Shown: one piece after another, positions 8,617-17,373 of the stretch
How positions within the stretch are numbered: the first letter of the stretch is position 1
How the letters are laid out: each line of letters opens with the position of its first letter
Assembly (NCBI GenBank): GCA_017524665.1
Contig: JAFXVF010000013.1
Coordinates: 1-64,000 of the forward strand
Source of the DNA: Clostridia bacterium
GTDB lineage: Bacteria > Bacillota > Clostridia > TANB77 > CAG-508
Direction of reading: 5' to 3'
DNA length: 64,000 bases
Position numbers and translations under genes: made by a program
The notes under the pieces: model-generated
Told to the model about the DNA's origin: nothing
Database searches by the model: none
What the model saw: the letters and a program-made list of their open reading frames with translations, nothing else

Positions 8617-9525
8617 TTATGGAATACTTCTTTCAAATGATTTTACTGAAGTGTCATATTCTTTTATAGTAAAAGTTGTATTGTGTTTATCTTCAATTGA
8701 TTTAACATATAGTCCAATTTTTTTATAATAGTTTATTGTTGTAGTTGTATTAGTCTTATCAGTTATAGTAATAATATCAGTATCTATATCTCCAAGTCCA
8801 TCAACGTGCAATGTTTCATGACCTATAGTTTTGGCATTTTCAGGAAGTTCAACTTTTCTTAATGCAACATTAACCATAGCATCAACGGCCTCTAAGTCAA
8901 TATCTTCTCTGTATAACGTCCAAGGCTTACTATTTGTGCTATAGTAATCATTCCATTTTCCATTTCCTTTATATTTATAGTAATGGTAAGCATAGTTACT
9001 ATATGGTGTCATGTCTTTACCATGTGTTGTAACATCAGTTCTAAAGGCATTGTTTCCAATTTTAATAACTTCAATTATCCATCCTTGATCTGTTTCAGGC
9101 ATATAATGCTCATAATGAATTTTAACGTTTTCAGGCATGTCCAGCTTATCCTTAGTTGAAGATGATTTATCCGTATTCTTTGCTGTACTACTATTAGTTG
9201 TATTGTTTTTAGTAGTATTTGTTTTGCTGGTAGTATTATTTTTTGAAGTATTGGCTTGATTTGTTGTATTATTTTTTGAAGTTTTATTTTTATTAGTAGT
9301 ATTGTCTTTTGTTGTGTTTGTTTTATTAGTTAAATTGTTTTGAGTTGTTTCACCCATTCCAGCTTCTTCTGTTTGTTTGTCTGTATTCGAGTCACCTTCA
9401 TCAATATTTGAATTGTCTTCATTAATAATCGTGTTGGATATAATATCAATTACATCACATCCAGTTAAAAAGATTAGAAGAGCTGTCGTAATTATTATTA
9501 AAACTAATATAATACTTTTTTTCAT
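8617..9525 (-). CDS. Lipoprotein with Asn/Thr/Lys-rich linker
   Basis: About 302 residues. Signal peptide with lipobox LTGC (cysteine near residue 23), then a low-complexity Thr/Asn/Lys linker (about 45-120, units like NTTKNNTT) that probably spans the cell wall. A C-terminal domain of about 180 residues follows, with aromatic-rich segments (YAYHYYKYKGNGKWNDYYS). Similar short lipoproteins occur at three further places in this window. No family is recognised. I start at ATG 9525 because GAGGG has proper spacing to it and is too close to the ATG at 9531. Confidence 0.75.
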   Translation of the reverse strand: MKKSIILVLIIITTALLIFLTGCDVIDIISNTIINEDNSNIDEGDSNTDKQTEEAGMGETTQNNLTNKTNTTKDNTTNKNKTSKNNTTNQANTSKNNTTSKTNTTKNNTTNSSTAKNTDKSSSTKDKLDMPENVKIHYEHYMPETDQGWIIEVIKIGNNAFRTDVTTHGKDMTPYSNYAYHYYKYKGNGKWNDYYSTNSKPWTLYREDIDLEAVDAMVNVALRKVELPENAKTIGHETLHVDGLGDIDTDIITITDKTNTTTTINYYKKIGLYVKSIEDKHNTTFTIKEYDTSVKSFERSIP

Positions 9526-9539
9526 ATACATTCCCTCTT

Positions 9540-10651
9540 TTAGTTGTTTTTTGTTAAATATTTTAAATAGCTTTCTATAAATCCGTTTAAATCGCCATCC
9601 ATAACGCCTTCTACATTTCCTACTTCATAATTAGTTCTATGGTCTTTTACCATTGTATATGGACAAAAAACATATGAGCGGATTTGGCTTCCCCATGCTA
9701 TGTCTCTTTGTATACCTTTTAAATCTTCTATTTTTTCTTTATGTTCTTTCTCTTTTAAATCAAGTAGTTTAGATTTTAACATTTTCATAGCAGTTTCTCT
9801 ATTTTGTATCTGAGATCTTTCAGACTGACAACTCACAACAATATTTGTTGGAATATGAGTAATTCTAACTGCTGAATCAGTTTTATTAATATGCTGTCCT
9901 CCAGCTCCAGAAGATCTATATGTGTCAACTCTTAAATCATCCGGAGAAATGTCTATAGAAACATCTTCCGTTATTTCAGGCATTACTTCTACTGAAGCAA
10001 ATGAAGTATGTCTTCTTCCGCCACTGTCAAAAGGTGAAATTCTAACAAGTCTGTGTACTCCCATTTCTGATTTAAGGTATCCATATGCATTGTCTCCTTC
10101 GATTGAAAATGTTACACTTTTTATACCTGCTTCTTCACCTTCTAAATAATCAAGCTCCTTTAAAGTATACCCATTTGCGCTAGCCCATTTACCATACATC
10201 CTATATAACATCTCAGCCCAATCTTGTGATTCTGTTCCACCGTGCTCCGGGGTGGATTGTTAATATGGCATTATTTGCGTCATATTTCCCGTTTAAAAGA
10301 GTTTCGAGCTCGAGGCTTGTAATTTCATCTTCTAATTTTTTTGAGCTTTTTAAAACGTCCTTAGCCATTTCTTCGTCATTTTCTTTTAATAATAAATCAT
10401 TAAGGTCAATAATATTTTCTAATTCTGACTTTAATTTGTTATATTTAGTTAATTTGTTTTGGCAATTTTTAAGTCTACTTAAAACACTACTAGAAGTAGC
10501 TTGGTCATTCCAAAATCCTTCTGCTAAAGTTTTCTCATGTAATTCTTCAACTTCTTTTTCAAGTTTTTCTATGTCAAAGAGAGTCACCAACGCTTTCAAG
10601 TCTAGCTTTTAAAGTCGTTAAGTTACGTTTATTTTCTTCTAACTCTATCAT
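9540..10651 (-). CDS. prfB: Peptide chain release factor 2, two +1 shifts needed
   Basis: RF2 recognises UGA/UAA and releases the nascent chain. The frame starts at ATG 10651 behind AGGAGG and stops after 25 codons at the classical programmed +1 site CTTTGAC (10579-10573). The second frame continues as [15 protein letters not shown] and runs into an in-frame CGG at codon 137. Ignoring its C (complement of base 10242) restores the conserved [15 protein letters not shown] and the rest of the protein. The GGQ catalytic loop is present as [18 protein letters not shown], and the anticodon-like tripeptide region lies before it. Full length is 369 residues, normal for RF2. Without the second shift the product would end eight codons after CGG and lack the GGQ domain. 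An essential gene should not be a pseudogene, so either the shift is real or the base is a sequence error. Confidence 0.93.
10240..10242 (-). other. In-frame CGG with +1 frameshift, prfB
   Basis: Coding context GCA CGG T GG. Skipping C gives GGT GGA = Gly-Gly of the conserved GAGGTE motif. Zero-frame reading stops at TGA eight codons later. Confidence 0.8.
10573..10579 (-). promoter_or_regulatory. Classical RF2 programmed +1 frameshift site CTTTGAC
   Basis: Slippery CTT followed by the in-frame stop TGA and C, at codons 25-26 of prfB, with a GGTG Shine-Dalgarno-like element a few bases upstream. Known autoregulation: low RF2 makes the ribosome pause at UGA and shift +1. Confidence 0.93.
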
Positions 10652-10663
10652 GAGATCCTCCTT

Positions 10664-11203
10664 TTATTCTTCATTAATGTCAATAAGTGAAAATAAATTT
10701 TTATTATTATTTAGTTCTACAATATTCATTATTACGCCTTCGCCTTTTACTGTTCCCCCAAGGTCTTCTATTGTATTTTTAATTGCATTCATGGTATTTC
10801 CTGTTGCATAAATATCATCTATTATATAGAAATTATGATTTTTATATTCATCATTTACAAGCTTAGGAAATTCTAATACATCTTTTCCATACTCTTTTTC
10901 ATATTGTGCTTCTGCTGCAACAATAGTTGGAGGTAATTTTCCTTTTTTTCTAATTGGAATAAAACCTATATTCAAGTTTGTAGCTACAGTAGAACCTATA
11001 AGGAAACCTCTTGCTTCAGGTGCAACAATATAGTCAATGTTTTTATTTTTAACTTCAATTGTAAATGCATCTGTCATTTCCTTTAATGTCTCTTTTTGTA
11101 ACATAAGTGGAGTAATGTCTATAAACTCTACGCCTTTTACAGGATAGTCTTTCTCTGTTCTTATGTTTAGTTGACTTTTTAAATTGTTTTTTAAAATTTT
11201 CAT
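10664..11203 (-). CDS. apt: Adenine phosphoribosyltransferase
   Basis: 179 residues. It converts adenine and PRPP to AMP and pyrophosphate (purine salvage). The PRPP-binding signature appears as FYIIDDIYATGNT. The N-terminal part has DYPVKGVEFIDITPLM and IDYIVAPEARGFLIGSTVA, as in Apt. The ATP/GTP-type loop has IRKKGKLPP. It is 12 bases upstream of prfB, so it may be co-transcribed with it. AAGGAG in front of the ATG. A related purine PRT specificity cannot be ruled out. Confidence 0.9.
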   Translation of the reverse strand: MKILKNNLKSQLNIRTEKDYPVKGVEFIDITPLMLQKETLKEMTDAFTIEVKNKNIDYIVAPEARGFLIGSTVATNLNIGFIPIRKKGKLPPTIVAAEAQYEKEYGKDVLEFPKLVNDEYKNHNFYIIDDIYATGNTMNAIKNTIEDLGGTVKGEGVIMNIVELNNNKNLFSLIDINEE

Positions 11204-11216
11204 ATTCTTTCTCTCC

Positions 11217-11750
11217 TTATCTCCAGCTTTCGCCGTTTATATATTTTGTTAAGGCCATTACAAATGCCATCTCTGTTATATCAATCCTTGAAATTTTATC
11301 ATGTGTAAGCATTTGGATTCCTCCACCTTTATTATGTCTTTCGTCGTCTTTGTCAAATATTTTGTTCATTACCTCACTTAAATTTGTATCTATAACATCT
11401 TGTGCAAGTCTGTCTGGTACAGGAAAAGAAGGGCCTGTTCCCCAGCTTTCAAATCCTTTGTCATCTTCTATTGCTGCAATGTTTGTTATCATCCATTTTC
11501 CTAAGGTATTATCTATACCACTTTCTATTGACAAGTATAAATCAGCTTTAATATTGTTTTCTTGTGCATATTTCTTTAAATTCTTTACTCTGTTTTTGGC
11601 ACCCAAATATATTTCATCATTTACTGGTTGCTCACTAACATTAGATTCTACAGGTATGCCGCTTATTTCTATATCTGTAAAATAATTTTCTAGAGCTCTT
11701 TTTGCTCCTTCAATTTTTCCTTGGTTTTTTGTTGCTACTAAAACTTTCAT
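11217..11750 (-). CDS. DUF84 inosine/xanthosine triphosphatase (YjjX-like)
   Basis: About 177 residues. The start VLVATKNQGKIEGAKRAL matches the NTPase fold of YjjX/DUF84, which hydrolyses non-canonical purine nucleoside triphosphates such as ITP and XTP. Other family marks are the GxKNRV helix, SIESGID and GTGPSFPVP. I start at ATG 11750, because GGGAG is correctly spaced to it. The longer frame back to 11780 would include a CGG codon and runs through the Shine-Dalgarno, so it is not coding. Thirteen bases upstream of apt: a purine salvage/cleaning pair. Confidence 0.87.
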   Translation of the reverse strand: MKVLVATKNQGKIEGAKRALENYFTDIEISGIPVESNVSEQPVNDEIYLGAKNRVKNLKKYAQENNIKADLYLSIESGIDNTLGKWMITNIAAIEDDKGFESWGTGPSFPVPDRLAQDVIDTNLSEVMNKIFDKDDERHNKGGGIQMLTHDKISRIDITEMAFVMALTKYINGESWR

Positions 11751-11832
11751 TTTAATCATCTCCCGCTTCAATACTATCATATATTCGTGTTTAAGACAAC
11801 ACGTTATTCAACCTTATAACAAGATTTTTATA

Positions 11833-13044
11833 TTACATTAAATTGTATTGGTATCCAATAAATACTAATACAAACATTGATACATTAATTACTGCAATCA
11901 GTCCTATATGTCTTTTCCTTTCAGAAAATAGGTTAGCAATAAATTCTCTAACTAACGCATTTGTGTAGAAGTACCATTTTGTATTACTTCCTATTCCCTC
12001 GCAGTCAACGCCTTCATTACATGCTATGACACCGCTTCTGAACACATGGTAATTAGTTGTTGAGAATATAATTTTTCCATTTTTATTTATCTCATCAATT
12101 TTATCTTTTGATAGTTTTATATTTTGTGCAGTATTAGTTGATTCATTTTCTATAATGATATCGTCTTTATCTATTTCTTTAGAAATTAAATAATTTTTCA
12201 TTGCTTCAGCTTCTGAAATTGTTTCATCATTGCCTTTTCCGCCCGATGGAACAAAAATAATATTTTTTCCAGCATTTTCTTTTTGTTCTTTTGCAAATTC
12301 TAATGCTTTATCAACTCTGCCTTTTAATAGTGGAGTTAGCGTTCCGTCTTTTCTAATTTTTGATCCAAGTATTATTACAAAGTCTTTATCAAATTCTGGC
12401 TTATGCTTTGCCGCCATAATGTTACAATATAATGTTGAAAGTGTTATACAATAAAAGTAACATAATATAGAGTTTAGCGCCACATCTATAAATTTTTTAA
12501 TATACTGATATGAATTTAAAAATTCAAAATGTTTTATTATTTCAAATACAAACTGACTTGCAAATGCACCAAGTATAATGCAAATTCCAAACATTATGCC
12601 TAAAAGATTTTGCAAGTAAAATCCTTCTTTTATAATTAAAATGATATTAGTTATAATGCTGTATATTGCAACTATGATAAGCAATGGCAAAAATAAATAT
12701 GCAAAATATGAAAATGAATTTAGTGTATTATTATATAAGTCATTAATGCTTACCATGTCCCAATCAACTATTAACAGATTTATTTGTCTAAATATGTTTA
12801 TACTAAGGAATATTGCAAGGCCTAAGTTCATAATAATAGAATACGAATATTTTTTCTTTATATATTGTTCTTTTATGTATAAAATACATCCCCATGTTAT
12901 TCTAACAAGATAAATAATTAGCAAAATTTGTATTGTAAGACTAAGTTTGATATTATTGGTTTTGTCAATTACTGCAAGGATAAAAATAGCAAGTAAAAAG
13001 AAAATAACACTTATTATTCCATATAGTCTTTTCTTATCTTTCAT
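11833..13044 (-). CDS. DUF218 (SanA/YdcF-like) membrane protein
   Basis: About 403 residues. Eight or so membrane helices (residues 1-190) precede a cytoplasmic or exposed DUF218 domain with FVIILGSKIRKDGTLTPLL, VPSGGKGNDETISEAEAM and STTNYHVFRSG, the typical acidic/GG motifs of the family (SanA, YdcF, ElyC). Members are linked to envelope or vancomycin sensitivity; catalysis is not defined. One more helix at the C-terminus. The start ATG 13044 has GGAGG. A 485-residue paralogue with the same plan lies at 35.9-37.4 kb. Confidence 0.85.
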   Translation of the reverse strand: MKDKKRLYGIISVIFFLLAIFILAVIDKTNNIKLSLTIQILLIIYLVRITWGCILYIKEQYIKKKYSYSIIMNLGLAIFLSINIFRQINLLIVDWDMVSINDLYNNTLNSFSYFAYLFLPLLIIVAIYSIITNIILIIKEGFYLQNLLGIMFGICIILGAFASQFVFEIIKHFEFLNSYQYIKKFIDVALNSILCYFYCITLSTLYCNIMAAKHKPEFDKDFVIILGSKIRKDGTLTPLLKGRVDKALEFAKEQKENAGKNIIFVPSGGKGNDETISEAEAMKNYLISKEIDKDDIIIENESTNTAQNIKLSKDKIDEINKNGKIIFSTTNYHVFRSGVIACNEGVDCEGIGSNTKWYFYTNALVREFIANLFSERKRHIGLIAVINVSMFVLVFIGYQYNLM

Positions 13045-13079
13045 TTTTATCCTCCTTTCAAACAAAACCAATTCTTTTA

Positions 13080-15023
13080 TTAGTAATTCATTGTTTTTCT
13101 TTTGGTTACAACTTCATCAAGTGCTTTTTTAGCTTTTATTACTGCATGATTTTCATCAAATTTTTTACCATTTTTTTCTTCTTTGTTTTCTATATATTTT
13201 TGTTTTTCATTTGACATATCTTTAATCAATGAATCAAGTGCATCTTTTAAATTGTTTCCATCGTTATTAAATCCAGTATATATTATTTGTGGTACAAAGC
13301 CTAAAGTAGATGTTGTGTAAAAGTTTCCATTGAAACTATTGGCTGTTTCAATTCCTGATTTGTCTGAAATTGCCGTATTTATTGAGTTTGTTAAGAATAC
13401 AATAACCATGTTGTTTTCAAAGTCAATCATAGTTAATGTTCCTGTCCAACCTTGGTGTCCAACTGTACTTTCAGGTGATTGAGTTCCAAAATACCATACT
13501 CTTTTATCGTCAGCTTCTCTCCACCAGCCTATTCCATAGTTAACGTTAGAACTGCTTTGAGGAGCTATAAGTATATCTCTTATGTTTTTTGAGAAGTATT
13601 TATTATTACCATATCCTCCAGTAAGCATAACAGATGCAAGCTTTGCTAGATCAGTTGCATTTGCAAATAGACCAGCATGGCCTGAAACACCTTCCATAGT
13701 ATAATAACATTCTTCGTCATGAACTTCTCCTTGAACTGTATCTTTTCTTACATTTGGGAAATCTACTAATCCATCTCTTGTATTTCCGTTTAATTCAGTT
13801 GCAGCACAATCATCTTTCTTAAAGCCATTGTCTAGTGGTCGATAAGTAATATTCTGTAGCCCCATTGGCTCCCAAAATGTCTCTGATAAAAATGTATTTA
13901 AATCTTTTCCTGTGATTTTTTCAATAATCATTCCTAATAGCATATAATCTATATCAGAATATAAAGTTTTGGTACCTGGCTCGTATAGAAGCGGAGTTTT
14001 ATAAATTCCCTCTTTAAGTGTTTTTTCTTTGTTAGCATTTTCTATGTATAATACATTATCTACATTTAAATCTAATTTCTGATTTACAGCGTCAAATTTC
14101 TGGTTGTGGTAATGCCCACTATCTGGGAAACCTGCTTGATGCATCATTACATTTTTTATAGTTAATCCAGATTTCCATTCTTTTATTTTTTCAAGTCCTG
14201 GATAGTTTTCTCCATATGATGCAAATACTACTTCTATTGTATTGTTTGCAAACTCAGGCCCTAATATATCTACTATCTTATCGTCTAAACTAATCTTTTC
14301 CTGATCCATTAAATATTGTATTGCATAAGCTACTGAATACATTTTAGTATTTGATGCTAAATCGTATAATGTATCATTTGTAACTTTTGTTCCGTTTTCA
14401 ATTTTTGTGCCGTCTTTATTATATGAATTTGTTTGTCCCCATGCATTCTGATAAACTAATTTGCCATCTTTTATAACCGCTAATTGTGCACTAGAAAATC
14501 CATTATCAATATCTGATTCAATAATTTCACTTATTAGTTTAAATGGCTCTTCGCTAAGTCCGACTTCTTTAAGTGTTCCTGTTATTACTCTAGGGTATGG
14601 GATATTAACAGTTATTGCTTCTTTTAAATCAGTTGGAGTAATGTTGCTTACTTGGATTGTATTTGTACCATTTACAGCTATTTTTGAAATATCTACCTCA
14701 TATATCCCGTTTAGTATATTGTTGGTGTTAACCTTTATGTTATTTACAAATAGATCAAAACTCTCTACTTTTTCAGCAACTGTAAAGTATAGTTTGCCTT
14801 GGTCCTCTACCCCGTCAAAACTATACATGCTATTCATGGCTAGTGTGTCATCAATATATCCTTTCCAGTCTGGAAATTTAACTTCTGCTTGCCATGTTCC
14901 AGTTATCATATTGTCAATTTTAGCTATAGTAACTTTGTTCGATACATTAAAGCTACTTAAGCTTAAAACAATAGCAAATAATACTAAAAATGCAATTAAA
15001 ATTATTATCTCTTTCTTTTTCAT
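13080..15023 (-). CDS. Beta-lactamase-fold serine hydrolase, PBP4B-like
   Basis: 647 residues. One N-terminal membrane anchor (about 6-25), an Ig-like beta-sandwich domain (about 40-150), then a serine beta-lactamase/D-Ala-D-Ala peptidase domain. The SxxK motif is SNTK (in LASNTKMYSVAYA), the YxS/N equivalent is YSDIDYMLLG, and the KTG equivalent is HQGWTGT. This layout fits PBP4B/YfeW-type low-molecular-weight penicillin-binding hydrolases acting in peptidoglycan trimming. A basic, charged C-terminal tail (about 600-647) is unusual. GGAGG precedes ATG. Confidence 0.87.
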   Translation of the reverse strand: MKKKEIIILIAFLVLFAIVLSLSSFNVSNKVTIAKIDNMITGTWQAEVKFPDWKGYIDDTLAMNSMYSFDGVEDQGKLYFTVAEKVESFDLFVNNIKVNTNNILNGIYEVDISKIAVNGTNTIQVSNITPTDLKEAITVNIPYPRVITGTLKEVGLSEEPFKLISEIIESDIDNGFSSAQLAVIKDGKLVYQNAWGQTNSYNKDGTKIENGTKVTNDTLYDLASNTKMYSVAYAIQYLMDQEKISLDDKIVDILGPEFANNTIEVVFASYGENYPGLEKIKEWKSGLTIKNVMMHQAGFPDSGHYHNQKFDAVNQKLDLNVDNVLYIENANKEKTLKEGIYKTPLLYEPGTKTLYSDIDYMLLGMIIEKITGKDLNTFLSETFWEPMGLQNITYRPLDNGFKKDDCAATELNGNTRDGLVDFPNVRKDTVQGEVHDEECYYTMEGVSGHAGLFANATDLAKLASVMLTGGYGNNKYFSKNIRDILIAPQSSSNVNYGIGWWREADDKRVWYFGTQSPESTVGHQGWTGTLTMIDFENNMVIVFLTNSINTAISDKSGIETANSFNGNFYTTSTLGFVPQIIYTGFNNDGNNLKDALDSLIKDMSNEKQKYIENKEEKNGKKFDENHAVIKAKKALDEVVTKRKTMNY

Positions 15024-15060
15024 TATATAAAGACCTCCATTGTTAATATATTCTTACATA

Positions 15061-15546
15061 TTATAACACAAAATGTATTATCGCTCCTGCTAATGCACAA
15101 ATAATTAATGCCAGTGCTTCACCTATAAAAAATCCTTTAATGTGAAACCAATAATTGTGATACTCTTCTTGCATATCTTCAGTACCATTAAATACAAAAT
15201 GTTTGTCATGGCAAAACCATATAATATCTAATATTACCGCATCATATAGGTTTACCACTGTCCACAATAAGAATCCAAATCCAAAGCTTTCAAGAAATGT
15301 TGTATATCCATTTATATATCTTAGCACCACACACAAAATAATTAAAAACAAAATTGATGCAAATATTTTTGCTACAACCTTGTTTTCTTGTGTAGGAATT
15401 TTATCTTTATATTGTTCTAAAGACTTTACTCTTTCTTGTATTTTAGGAGGATAATTGTATAGCGTTTTAATTGGGTCTCTAGACATTATATAAACCATTA
15501 TTGTAAAAATAGCACATAAAATAATACTTTCAATAATTATTATCAT
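15061..15546 (-). CDS. Hypothetical four-helix membrane protein
   Basis: 161 residues with four membrane helices: 1-20, 62-80, 88-112 and 140-160. A soluble loop with DPIKTLYNYPPKIQERVKSL follows the first helix, and a charged loop with WFCHDKHFVFNGTEDMQEEYHNYWFHIKG lies before the last. I recall this pattern only as an uncharacterised Firmicute family. It lies between two envelope genes with no clear operon partner. Confidence 0.65.
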   Translation of the reverse strand: MIIIIESIILCAIFTIMVYIMSRDPIKTLYNYPPKIQERVKSLEQYKDKIPTQENKVVAKIFASILFLIILCVVLRYINGYTTFLESFGFGFLLWTVVNLYDAVILDIIWFCHDKHFVFNGTEDMQEEYHNYWFHIKGFFIGEALALIICALAGAIIHFVL

Positions 15547-15600
15547 TTTAAAATCACCTTTTCTATATGCACGTATTATATTATAATTTTAAATAAAATA

Positions 15601-15633
15601 AAAGATTATCTAAGTGTTAATTAGACAATCTTT
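15601..15633 (-). terminator. Terminator after lipoprotein gene
   Basis: AAAGATTATCTAA/TTAGACAATCTTT, one mismatch, A/T-flanked. The same GATTATCTA stem recurs at 45.4 kb. Confidence 0.75.
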
Positions 15634-15643
15634 TACTTTATTA

Positions 15644-16117
15644 TTATTTTATTGTAATTGGACTTGTAGCAAGTATCTTTCCATTTTCTCCATCGTCAGT
15701 GTCACAGAAAACTACAAGCCATTCGCCTTTTTCTATACCATCTATGTCTAGTTCAACGTTTGGATAATTTTCAGCTGTTACATATGTATATGTTACATCA
15801 ACTTCGTCAACTTCTTCCTCACTTTTGTAATCTCCAACTGGAGCAATTCCAACCCATGGAAGGTTATCATAATTTAGTCCTTCAGCTTTGACAGTTACTG
15901 TAAGTATTTTATCTTTCAATGAATATGTTAGTTTGTTTGCTGTACTATTTTCACTAGATGTAGTATTTTTTTGTGTTTTGTTTGTGTTAGTTTGTATAGC
16001 TGTTGCAGTACTGCTTGCATCTGTTTTAGTCTCTACTTTGGTTTCGTTACCGCATCCAGTAAGAACAAGCATCATTGCTAATGCTAATACTGCTAATAAT
16101 AAAATTTTTCTTTTCAT
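15644..16117 (-). CDS. Lipoprotein with Thr-rich linker
   Basis: 157 residues. Signal peptide and lipobox LTGC (cysteine 22), Thr/Asn/Lys linker to about residue 62, then a beta-rich C-terminal domain of about 95 residues with LPWVGIAPVGDY and EKGEWLVVFCDTDDG. Probably attached to the outer face of the membrane. Function unknown. Single gene with a good terminator. Confidence 0.75.
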   Translation of the reverse strand: MKRKILLLAVLALAMMLVLTGCGNETKVETKTDASSTATAIQTNTNKTQKNTTSSENSTANKLTYSLKDKILTVTVKAEGLNYDNLPWVGIAPVGDYKSEEEVDEVDVTYTYVTAENYPNVELDIDGIEKGEWLVVFCDTDDGENGKILATSPITIK

Positions 16118-16195
16118 AAAACATCCTCCTAAAATTAAATTTTCATTTCTTGCATATTATATAATATATTTTTTTTAAAAAAAAGACTTTTTTAT

Positions 16196-16834
16196 TTATC
16201 CTACAGTTTTTGGTTTTTTATTGCCATTTGTAATTTCTATAGCAGATAATGCAATTTCTTTACAATATGGGTCTGTTATTTTGCTTAAACATCTTTCAAA
16301 GTACTTTGCATCATACCCATAAGCAGATGCTTGAAGTAAAAATTCTAGTTGATCAATATTTTTTATAAATTTGGCTTCATCTGTTTTAGCTTCTTCAAAT
16401 TCATTCCATATTTCATAAAAATCATTGTCTTTATCAATAGAACTTAAAACATTTAGTATTGCTTCATTTTCTTTTAAATGCTTTTCTTCTTTCGTAATAT
16501 TGTCATAAGGCGTAAAATCACCTGCATACACTTCACCTAATTCATGAATAATTCCCATCTTAATGCATTTAAAAGCATCTAAGCTTAGTTTGTTTTTTTC
16601 AATTATGGTTAGTGCTAAAAGTGCAACTGAAAAAGAATGATCGGCAATTGATTCGCATTTTTCTTTATGCTCTAGCCCTATCCTGACTTTGAGCCACCCC
16701 TGTCTATATATGTTCTTTAATTGATTGTACTTCATATAAAATGCTAATATGTCATTATCTATTTTGGTAAATTTATCGTATGGATTTGTATCTTTTATAT
16801 AATTATTGTTGTTCTTATCCTTTAAAATTTCCAT
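16196..16834 (-). CDS. HD-domain hydrolase, YfbR-like 5'-nucleotidase family
   Basis: 212 residues. The HD metal site is seen as ESIADHSFSVALLAL and the second pair as MGIIHELGEVYAGDFTPYD, the pattern of YfbR/HDDC2-type deoxynucleotidases that remove phosphate from deoxynucleoside monophosphates. A C-terminal helix pair with DQLEFLLQASAYGYD also fits this family. Substrate unproven. It ends eight bases before the upstream Cys-rich gene begins on the same strand, so they are probably co-transcribed. Confidence 0.82.
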   Translation of the reverse strand: MEILKDKNNNNYIKDTNPYDKFTKIDNDILAFYMKYNQLKNIYRQGWLKVRIGLEHKEKCESIADHSFSVALLALTIIEKNKLSLDAFKCIKMGIIHELGEVYAGDFTPYDNITKEEKHLKENEAILNVLSSIDKDNDFYEIWNEFEEAKTDEAKFIKNIDQLEFLLQASAYGYDAKYFERCLSKITDPYCKEIALSAIEITNGNKKPKTVG

Positions 16835-16842
16835 ATTCTCTC

Positions 16843-17295
16843 CTATCTTTTTTTATATATAACAATTTCTGGATCAGTCCCATTTGGCCCATATTCACTT
16901 ATAAGTATGAATTCCATATTTGCAAGTATTCCAAAGCATCTAGCAGCTTTTCCATCATTGAACTCACATTCAACTTGATTACCTAAATAAATGTCGTTAT
17001 CGTAAAGAAATTGAGTATGTTGCCCATTAGGTAATGGATAATTTAGATTAACAAAAGATCCATTTAAAGGCATTAGCTCATTTATTTTAGGCATTCCTTC
17101 AATATTTAAATCGTTTATTTCATCTATCAATTTTTTCTTAAATAGTTCATAGTTTTCTTTTCCACCTGTTAATATGTATTTTGCAACAAAACATTGCCTA
17201 TCAAATGGGCATCCTTTAGTTTTAGCACAACCCTTACAATTGTTGTTTTCTCCGTATTTGCAACCATTGCAATTAGCTCCACAAATTGATTCCAT
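16843..17295 (-). CDS. DUF3795-type Cys-rich protein
   Basis: About 150 residues. The N-terminal 40 residues hold eight cysteines (CGANCNGCKYG, CKGCAKTKGCPFDRQC), a DUF3795-like metal or Fe-S binding pattern. The rest (about 60-150) is a beta-rich domain with NGQHTQFLYDNDIYLGNQVE. Start is ATG 17295, behind GGAGGG; the longer frame has no ribosome binding site. A redox or metal-sensing role is only a guess. Confidence 0.75.
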   Translation of the reverse strand: MESICGANCNGCKYGENNNCKGCAKTKGCPFDRQCFVAKYILTGGKENYELFKKKLIDEINDLNIEGMPKINELMPLNGSFVNLNYPLPNGQHTQFLYDNDIYLGNQVECEFNDGKAARCFGILANMEFILISEYGPNGTDPEIVIYKKR

Positions 17296-17328
17296 ATCTT
17301 TTCCCTCCATCATTTGCATTATATAGTA

Positions 17329-17361
17329 AAAGACTGATAATTGCAATAATTATCAGTCTTT
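17329..17361. terminator. Terminator hairpin, repeat family A (GACTGATAATT)
   Basis: Perfect 14-bp stem AAAGACTGATAATT/AATTATCAGTCTTT. It lies upstream of the DUF3795 gene, where it ends the beta-helix gene... on the opposite side it can end plus-strand transcripts. The same stem is found at 20.5 and 38.3 kb. Confidence 0.75.
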
Positions 17362-17373
17362 AAAAATATATAT

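Noticed and set aside
11763-11765. In-frame CGG in the extended DUF84 ORF
   Set aside because: It lies upstream of the true start at 11750 and overlaps the ribosome binding site.
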